Source: Tenodera sinensis
Taxonomy: Eukaryota > Arthropoda > Insecta > Mantodea > Mantidae
Assembly: GCA_030765045.1 (NCBI GenBank)
Contig: CM060965.1
Coordinates: 24,912,935 to 24,976,934, forward strand
Direction: 5' to 3'
Length of the DNA: 64,000 bases
A program made the position numbers and the translations under genes. Shown piece after piece: positions 57,541 through 64,000 of the stretch. Position 1 is the first letter of the stretch. Each line of letters begins with the position of its first letter. The notes under the pieces were generated by a model, which saw only the letters and a program-made list of their open reading frames with translations, ran no database searches and was not told the origin of the DNA.

Positions 57541-59472
57541 TTGACAGTATTCATTGATTTTAAATCAGCATATGACTCAGTCTGGAGAAATAAATTAGTT
57601 GAGAAGTTGCAATCAATAGGTGTGAAAAGTAACATGCTTAAGTGGATAACTCAGTTTATTTCACAAAGATTTGGTGCCACAAAATATAATACATACATTT
57701 CCAAATATAAACAAACACACCGAGGACTTCCACAAGGTGCTGTTCTGAGCACAACACTCTTTAACATATATATAAATGACCTTCCATCAATAATAAAAAC
57801 TTTAGAAACCAAAATTGCTTTATTTGCTGACGATGTAGTCATTTGGACTTCAGGCTCTTCAAAAAAACCTGAATTAATTAAAGACAGAATAGAAACAGCC
57901 CTAAACAAAGTACATGAATGGAGCTCCAAAAACCTCATGACTATCAATGTGGAAAAAACAAATTATGAATTATTTACACTAAAATACAAACCAGTTAATA
58001 TTAACATAAATTATAATGGTAAACCACTCAAAGCAGTTGATGATGCCAAATACTTAGGCATCACTTTCGACAGAAAGCTAAGTTGGAAAAAACATATAAC
58101 AAACATCTCAGAAAAGGTTGAAAAGAAATTGCAAATCCTGAAAAGGTTAGCTGGTGCTAAATGGGGCTGCTCAAGGAGAGTCCTTAACACAACATACAAA
58201 ATGTATATTAAACCAAACCTCTTGTACTGTTCTGAAGCTTTAATAACAGCAGCAAATGCTAACATCAATAAACTTGAACAAATACAAAATCAGGCTCTTC
58301 GCCTAATCACTGGAGCAGTTAAATCCACACCTATTGATGCCATGCTTGCCTTAACACGGACCCCATCAATAACAACAAAAATAGAAGAACAAGCATTGCT
58401 CCAACACGAGAAAATGTTACGACTGCCAAACTCTAAATGGACAGAAGAGAACCTCCCCCCTTCAATCCTTAAAACTCATAGTAGTTTCCTAGAAAAGGTA
58501 ACACAGATTAAATCCAAATTGAACATTCCTAACACCAGAGAAAATCTACTTGTAAGAGAAAATCCATTGGAATTATTGCAACCTACCTTCAATTTGGAAT
58601 TAATAGAGGAAATAAGTAAATCAGACACACCAAAAGAAATACAAAAACTTCTAGCTCTGGAAACAATCAATACTAGGTATCCCACAGAAGAATGGCTGCA
58701 CATATATACTGATGGATCCTCGAAGGAAAACCTTACTGGAGCTGGAGTTACATGTTCACATTTTTCCTTTTATCATTCTGTTGGCAGAGACACAACAAAT
58801 TATGATGGAGAAATAGAAGCTATATACATTGCTCTCCGACAATTATTAAATCTTCCCTTAAATAAATTTAACAAGGTAGTAATTCTTTCGGATTCTAAAG
58901 CTGCAATTCAGGGAATATGTTCAAATACTACAAAGAAGTCAACAAAAATTAGAGAATGCTACAAAATGTTAACACAACTCCAAAAAGTTAATAAGACTGT
59001 TCATCTCCAATGGATTCCAGCACACTGTGGAGTCATGGGGAACGAAGCTGCAGACTCACTTGCAAAGAAAGGCACAACAATAAAACAAAAGTCTAAATTC
59101 AATTTCTCATATTCCTCAATAAAACGCTTGATCATTAAAAATTTTTGTCATTCATACCTACAAGAAATAGAAACAAATGCCAAAGATAAAAAATGGATTA
59201 CACTACTTTCCAATCCAGATATAATCCCCCAGAGACCAAGGAAAACAGCGGTTGCAGCCTTCCGACTATTGACAAATCATGACTGCTTGGCAAGTCATCT
59301 CTACAGAATAGATATCTCAGCCTCACCAATATGTGTCCTGTGTAACGATCCAGCAGAAATGAATGAAGAACACTTGAAGACCTGTGAAGCATTAAGATCA
59401 GAAGAAACTACAGTTCAAAAGTATTGGAAGGCACGAATGCTAATGGCTTCATTGCCAGATGCAAGGCACTAG
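57541..59472 (+). CDS. J1a RT and RNase H part (643 codons open)
   Basis: It contains RT motif A (FIDFKSAYDSVW), motif B (GLPQGAVLSTTLFN), the catalytic ALFADDVVIWTS and the thumb. The RNase H follows: HIYTDGSSKENLTGAGVTCS, GEIEAIYIAL, LSDSKAAIQ, WIPAHCGVMGNEAADSLAKK, with Asp, Glu, Asp, Asp visible. The C-terminal knuckle is CVLCNDPAEMNEEHLKTC. This half is intact; it is a fragment because the upstream part is frameshifted. Confidence 0.88.
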   Translation: MTVFIDFKSAYDSVWRNKLVEKLQSIGVKSNMLKWITQFISQRFGATKYNTYISKYKQTHRGLPQGAVLSTTLFNIYINDLPSIIKTLETKIALFADDVVIWTSGSSKKPELIKDRIETALNKVHEWSSKNLMTINVEKTNYELFTLKYKPVNININYNGKPLKAVDDAKYLGITFDRKLSWKKHITNISEKVEKKLQILKRLAGAKWGCSRRVLNTTYKMYIKPNLLYCSEALITAANANINKLEQIQNQALRLITGAVKSTPIDAMLALTRTPSITTKIEEQALLQHEKMLRLPNSKWTEENLPPSILKTHSSFLEKVTQIKSKLNIPNTRENLLVRENPLELLQPTFNLELIEEISKSDTPKEIQKLLALETINTRYPTEEWLHIYTDGSSKENLTGAGVTCSHFSFYHSVGRDTTNYDGEIEAIYIALRQLLNLPLNKFNKVVILSDSKAAIQGICSNTTKKSTKIRECYKMLTQLQKVNKTVHLQWIPAHCGVMGNEAADSLAKKGTTIKQKSKFNFSYSSIKRLIIKNFCHSYLQEIETNAKDKKWITLLSNPDIIPQRPRKTAVAAFRLLTNHDCLASHLYRIDISASPICVLCNDPAEMNEEHLKTCEALRSEETTVQKYWKARMLMASLPDARH

Positions 59473-59479
59473 AAAACAA

Positions 59480-59836
59480 CAACAACATTTGTAGCAATGG
59501 TTTAATTCATATTTCCTTATAGGTACAGCAGGAATAGGAGAATACTTAAGCAATAGTCAAATCTTTTAGAAGCCCATCACTTGTGATGGCTTTAAAATTT
59601 CATACTCTTTGTATAGCCGGGACATTAAAAAAAAAAAGAAAAAAGACACCAAATAAATGGCTTTGAGAAACACGTATATTCACATGCATGCATGCACACA
59701 CATACACAGACCTTTTACTAACAATGTTATTTTTATACAGGGGACCTCGAAACATGAATTTCTAGAGAAATCTTGGTATCAAATTTTTTAGTAGAATGGA
59801 ATACCTTCTCTACCTACTACATGTGTGGTAGAGATA
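59480..59836 (+). repeat. Element M, diverged 3' half
   Basis: TAGTCAAATCTTTTAGAAGC, CACACACATACACAGACCTT and CTACCTACTACATGTGTGG align with M copies. It starts directly after the J1a tail and ends at the GAT microsatellite. Confidence 0.55.
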
Positions 59837-59837
59837 G

Positions 59838-59839
59838 TA

Positions 59840-59889
<50 letters not shown>
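59838..59889 (+). repeat. (ATG/GAT)n microsatellite
   Basis: There are about 16 uninterrupted ATG triplets. The poly-Asp open frame over it is only the repeat. Confidence 0.97.
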
Positions 59890-59890
<1 letters not shown>

Positions 59891-60640
59891 GGAGGATTAT
59901 TTTAAGACAAAATTATACAATGACTGAGGCCCACACACAGGCTGGAGGTACACTATAACCTATAAGAAAACCCAGGCAGTTCTAAGAATTACAGTCCATG
60001 CAGACCTTTAATACACAATTACTCAAAAAATTACCGTGTAAATGTATACAAACCAGACTTGCTTTTATATTAAACTGATTGCACATGTTCACTGCTTTTC
60101 AAATGGTTCCCAAGTAACCTAAAGTGATGTGAAGTTTTAACATTATTGTTTTCAGCACTTTCTTTGGGGAAACCTCATCTCACCAAGCAACAACAGTGCC
60201 CATTTTTAGCAGTCCCATTACCCATTACTTTCTATGGTAGGATGCAGTGGCATATATTGTGTAGTATCAAAGCTACCACTGAAGTCCATGCCTAAAGTAA
60301 ACTAGAAATTAATACGTTTAATTATTAATTATCAATTATCAGGAGGCCATGGATAAGTATCATCTTCTATGTGAGAAACTATGGAATAATATCGAGATTT
60401 AAGACTTTTATACGTCAGTTTTAATAGAAAATCTTGTTTAAAGCTCCGAGTTTCCTTACTTTGGTTGTGACATTGATAGTTTTTATACTCTGCCTTTATT
60501 TATTTAATTACTATTCAAAAAAGAAATTTGCTAACCTGGTGTTGTGTACTTTTGTTTGCTGGACATTTATTATATGTTGTGATGAAAGCTGTTCTTCCAT
60601 ATACCAGAGCAAGTGCATTAAGTACTTGAAACATAGGAGG
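59890..60640. other. AT-rich sequence, nothing recognised
   Basis: It lies between the microsatellite and the SINE-A at 60647. No coding or repeat signal was seen. Confidence 0.45.
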
Positions 60641-60646
60641 ATTTGA

Positions 60647-60960
60647 GAGGTAGAACTGGAACTTAAAAATTCGATGCCACAGCTGGGATTTGAACCACAT
60701 AACCTCCACTTACTAGGCAGGTGCTCTAACCATTAAGCTACTGTGACACCCTGCCAGAATGACATTGAATTCTCAAACCAGTTCGTATTTTTCCTGGTAA
60801 ATCATAAAGGCAGTCTCACATCAGAGACAATTACCCCAATGGCGACTTACTATTGCAAGTACTTTATGTCCCGGGATTCAGGAACCTTCAGATGGTAATT
60901 ATTATTTATTTATTTATGCCAGCAAACTTACTGTTGGTGTTTTTAAACACACAAGCCGTG
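60647..60960 (-). mobile_element. SINE-A, near-complete copy
   Basis: The minus strand carries the full order: head with CCAACAGTAAG/CTTACTGTTGG hairpin, CATAAAGTACTTGCAATAG, CATTGGGGTAATTGTCTC, CAATGTCATTCTGGCAG, the tRNA-like unit (CAGTAGCTTAATGGTTAGAG, GTGGTTCAAATCCCAGC) and the tail. It was used here as the reference for the family. Confidence 0.85.
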
Positions 60961-61261
60961 TTAAATTTATTTAAGAGTGTTAAATTATTAGTGTAACAAG
61001 AGTTCATGTTTGCGCAATTTTAAGCTCTTAATAGTGGGTCTGGTCTAACTGGAGGCCTGTGGTTTATTTATTTACATAGTTACCAGGTATTTCTTAGAAT
61101 ACTTATTAATTACTTATATTAGCACTTTATAGTAACAAAATTCTGCTTTGAACATCTTACTTAATAAGATAGATGATTTTATTCCAAAAAATAACTCTGG
61201 CAATTCAATGGCATGTGATTCAAGTATTAACCTCAAAATGAGCAATAGCAACAAACTAGAA

Positions 61262-63900
61262 AAATCCTGTCATATCTGTGGAAAATCCTTTAAATCTCTT
61301 TATTCATATAAGTAAAGCACATCCTGATGCTTATCGAACAAATATAGCTTCAAATATAAGCAGCAAGCAGAAAATTCTTACATGCAAGAGGAGAATAATG
61401 AGCTCGACACAAAATGATAAGAGCCAAAAAACTAATACATTGCATAAGGATGAACAAATAAATAAAAAACTAGTGACATTACAAAGTTTGAGGAAAAATT
61501 AAAAGCCATAATACTAAAATCTGATACAGAATCATTTGAGTCGCTATACCAAGAAGTAGTCAGCTGTTTAGCCACAGCATTATCCTCCCTTTCTGGCCCT
61601 AAACACCCTGCCATCTGGTACTATAATGCCACGAAAAAGTAAAATACGTCAGAGCAATTCACATTAAAATACTAAAAATCCCACAAGACTATCTAAATGC
61701 AACAGAGAATATAACAAAAATAAGTATCAATATGAAGTCTCTCAGTACCTGCACTATAATCGACGTAAATTGGTCAGGAATATTATGAAAAATCAAAATG
61801 ATATACAGTGTAACATTCAACATTTTCAAAATATTTTTGAACAGAAGAATGAACCAACTCCCTTACCAGATATAGCAGTGGTATGTACAGAGAATGATAT
61901 AGAAATAAAGGAAGCAGAAATTAATGCTGCTCTTAGCCAGATTCAAGTGGATACGTCTCCGGGTCCTGATCAAATCATAGTAAAAGTTTTAAAAGAATTT
62001 AAAACCATTAAACTGTTGTGTCTTCTGGCTTCTGCGATGCTGAAATTTGGTAAATGTCTGTAAGTATTTAAGGCTGCAAGAACAGTTTTAATATTAAAAA
62101 AAGGAAACTCTGATGAACTAATTGGCACCCAATATACATTTTTTCTGTAATCAGATGTGTTATTGAAAAAGTAATTGACAGAAAACTGAGATCATTTATT
62201 GATTTTTGCGCTTATCAGCGTGGTTTTGTTGCACTCCCTGGATGTCATATAAATACATCAATCATCAATGGATGTCTAACAAACTGTAAAGCTAACAAGA
62301 AGGACTGCTGCATTGTTTTCCTTGGCATTTCCAAGGCTTATGATAGCATAGGTCATGAACATATCAAGATATGCTTGATGCGCACCAATATGCCAAACAA
62401 CTTGAGAGCATTAGTTCTGAATCTCATTCAGGGTAATAGCATTGCAGTAGAATGTGACATAAACAAAACATCGCCTATTTTCTACAAAAAGGAGCTGCCC
62501 AGGGTTCATCCATCTCTCCAACATTGTTTAATTTAACGATTGATGACACAATTAAAGATATAATGGACCATGAGATTAAAAGATTGCATGAATTTCAATT
62601 TAGCCCTGAAGTAAAAAATCTGATGAGTTGCACTCACATGACTTTCTCTACTCTTCTACTAACCATTCTTACAAACTCTTATTTCCACATCTTCTTCGTG
62701 TTAGTTGAGATAAACATTTGTGCAAATTATCTTATTGCTTATTTCCTTGTAGGTGAAAGGGGAATATTAGAACACAGTAGACTGTGAGCGATAGTCAAAT
62801 CTTTTAAAGCTTTGAGATCCTGTTCTCTTTGCACACTTAACATATGAAAATACGAAAGATGTTCCTTTTCACAAAAGTTTTAAGTTTTCCAAAACTCACA
62901 CACATAACAAGTTATATCTCCAAAATGGTTCACCCTATGAGAAAATTTATTCAGACATAAATTGGGTATTTTAGCAAGATCTACATTTTTTGTACAGTAT
63001 GATTTGGTCTATCTTTAACAGTTTACCAGTTATGCATAAGTCGCCCAGAGTAAATATGGCTACAGGGGCTATAGCCAGAAAATTCAAGATATACATTTCA
63101 TTTGCCATAAAAATATCTCACACATATGACATTTTAATCAAAATCATTAGAGCCATTTTCAAGAAAATCAAAATGTTCTAAAAATTTTACATGTAAAGGG
63201 TAGTTTAGGGTGGGGCTATTTTCTTCAAAATCTTCGAGTCGCATCCTTGAAGGACATTAAACTTCAATACCAACTTTGGTTTTTAACTTTTAGTTTTTGA
63301 GTTATGCTGTCCACAGACTGGTATGCACGCACACACAGACCTTTTCCTGAAAATGCTTTTTTTTGGATTCAGAGGGTCTCAAAACATATATTTCCGGTAA
63401 AATCTCAACATCAAATTTTTGTGTGGAATACAATACTTCCCCTACTTACCAGTAGAGAAAGTAAAAATGTATCAGCCATGGGTTTTGCTGATGATGTTTT
63501 AGTAGCAAAGGACGAAACATCTGCTCAGTCACTTTTAGACTTAACTACCAGTAACTTGGCTACAATTGGTTTGCATATCAATCCATTAAAATGCAATATC
63601 AAAAATAGCAAACAAGGTAAACTTAGTGAAACTTCTAAAATAAAATTTAGCTCAAATGTTTTAGAGCCAATCAAAGAAGACGAAAACATAAAATATTTGG
63701 GTGTAAATTTCACAAATGAAATCCAGTTGGATAAGAACAAGATAATCAAACGTTTGGAAAAAGATTTGAATTCACTTTCTTACTCTTCTTATTTCAACTT
63801 CCTCAAACCAGATCAAAAATTAAATATCATTAATATATTTGGCCTGGATTAGTATATTCCCTTCAAAGTACACCACTGAATAAGACTCCAACCTCCTTTT
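61262..63900 (+). pseudogene. R2-like non-LTR retrotransposon fossil, split by element M
   Basis: A C2H2-type finger start (CHICGKSFKSLYSY, then KAHPDAYR in the next frame) is followed by YQYEVSQYLHYNRRKLVRN, IEIKEAEINAALSQIQVDTS, PGPDQIIVKVLKEFK and RT blocks YQRGFVALPGCHINTSIING, CCIVFLGISKAYDSIGHEHI (usual Asp replaced by Gly), QGSSISPTLFNLTIDD. After the M insertion (62634-63467) come MGFADDVLVAKDETSAQSLL, HINPLKC and NIKYLGVNFTNEI. A zinc finger before the RT and these RT blocks resemble R2-clade proteins. Many stops and shifts. It runs to the window end. Confidence 0.65.
62634..63467 (+). mobile_element. Element M inserted in the R2-like RT
   Basis: The ends ACTTTCTCTACT and AGTAGAGAAAGT are those of the copy at 8524-9618. 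RT coding sequence stops just before it and resumes just after it (motif B before, FADD after), which fixes the insertion borders. No coding capacity is seen inside. Confidence 0.75.
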
Positions 63901-63972
63901 TAGAAGATATTGATAAGTTAATAACAACATCAGTCAAAGAAATAGTTGGGCTACCCTATGATTGCCCCAATG

Positions 63973-64000
63973 ATATGATGATGATGATGATGATGATGAT
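63973..64000 (+). repeat. (ATG)n microsatellite at window end
   Basis: At least nine ATG triplets run to the edge of the window. Confidence 0.9.

Larger units (their letters stand above)
55745..59490 (+). mobile_element. LINE J1a, longest copy (EN-RT-RNase H)
   Basis: It begins near the endonuclease start (no ORF1 is visible, so it is probably 5'-truncated) and ends CTAGAAAACAACAACAAC. It matches J1b (29235-31396) nearly base for base over their common part. Presence of EN, RT and an RNase H places it in the I/Jockey-related group. A TSD could not be recognised. Confidence 0.88.

Noticed and set aside
59773..59958. Poly-Asp protein
   Set aside because: It is only the ATG/GAT microsatellite read in one frame.
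1..64000. CRISPR array, prokaryotic operon, riboswitch or rRNA
   Set aside because: No regularly spaced identical short repeats, no ribosome-binding sites and no rRNA motifs are present; the window is eukaryotic, with introns and retrotransposons.

Overview
This is AT-rich eukaryotic (invertebrate, most likely arthropod) genomic DNA. One host gene can be recognised. It lies on the minus strand and its exons spread across 2644-47481. It is the orthologue of BRD8, the bromodomain subunit of the TIP60/NuA4 histone acetyltransferase complex. Seven exons were placed by consensus splice sites and matching codon phases: 47374-47481, 24814-24913, 17219-17345, 14424-15691, 9648-9929, 4451-4591 and 2644-2821. 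Together they give 2204 nt of open frame. The 5' exons (SANT-like and coiled-coil part) and the last exon(s) are not visible and probably lie beyond the window. Nearly everything else is intron or upstream DNA filled with transposable elements.

Layout, left to right. 0.5-5.7 kb: tRNA-derived SINEs, two opposed copies of a dead Tc1/mariner-type transposon, a Penelope-like (GIY-YIG) fossil, and a dimeric SINE with one target-site duplication (TSD). 5.8-7.9 kb: decayed LINE debris. 8.5-9.6 kb: a non-coding terminal-inverted-repeat element (called M here) ending next to a BRD8 exon. 10.2-12 kb: an RT fossil and a dead mariner. 16.5-17 kb: a Tc1-like fossil. 18.4-24.8 kb: a SINE split by an almost complete LINE (LINE-A). 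25.3-26.1 kb: a direct repeat flanking a foldback element.

28.7-45.1 kb, in the 22-kb BRD8 intron, is a nested composite. A Ty3/gypsy-type LTR element with 654-bp LTRs holds a hAT transposon in its left LTR; the hAT holds a LINE (J1b) and two SINEs. Its gag is split by a Penelope-like element, which itself holds a GC-rich LINE (LINE-B). Its pol is deleted, and its right LTR holds a small foldback element. Most steps are marked by exact TSDs, so the order of insertion can be read directly.

45-47 kb: a SINE, a 104-bp tandem duplication and a GTF2IRD2-like hAT fossil, then the first visible BRD8 exon. 49-52.4 kb: an unidentified reading frame and an old LINE (J2) that was hit by a SINE and by a fragment of J1. 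53.9-55 kb: a dead mariner with long inverted repeats. 55.7-59.5 kb: the longest J1 copy, with EN, RT and RNase H. 61.2-64 kb: an R2-like LINE fossil split by another M element.

No real tRNA or rRNA gene, CRISPR array or operon was seen. The genus cannot be fixed from sequence alone. Element names (LINE-A, LINE-B, J1, J2, M, SINE-A to E) are local labels.
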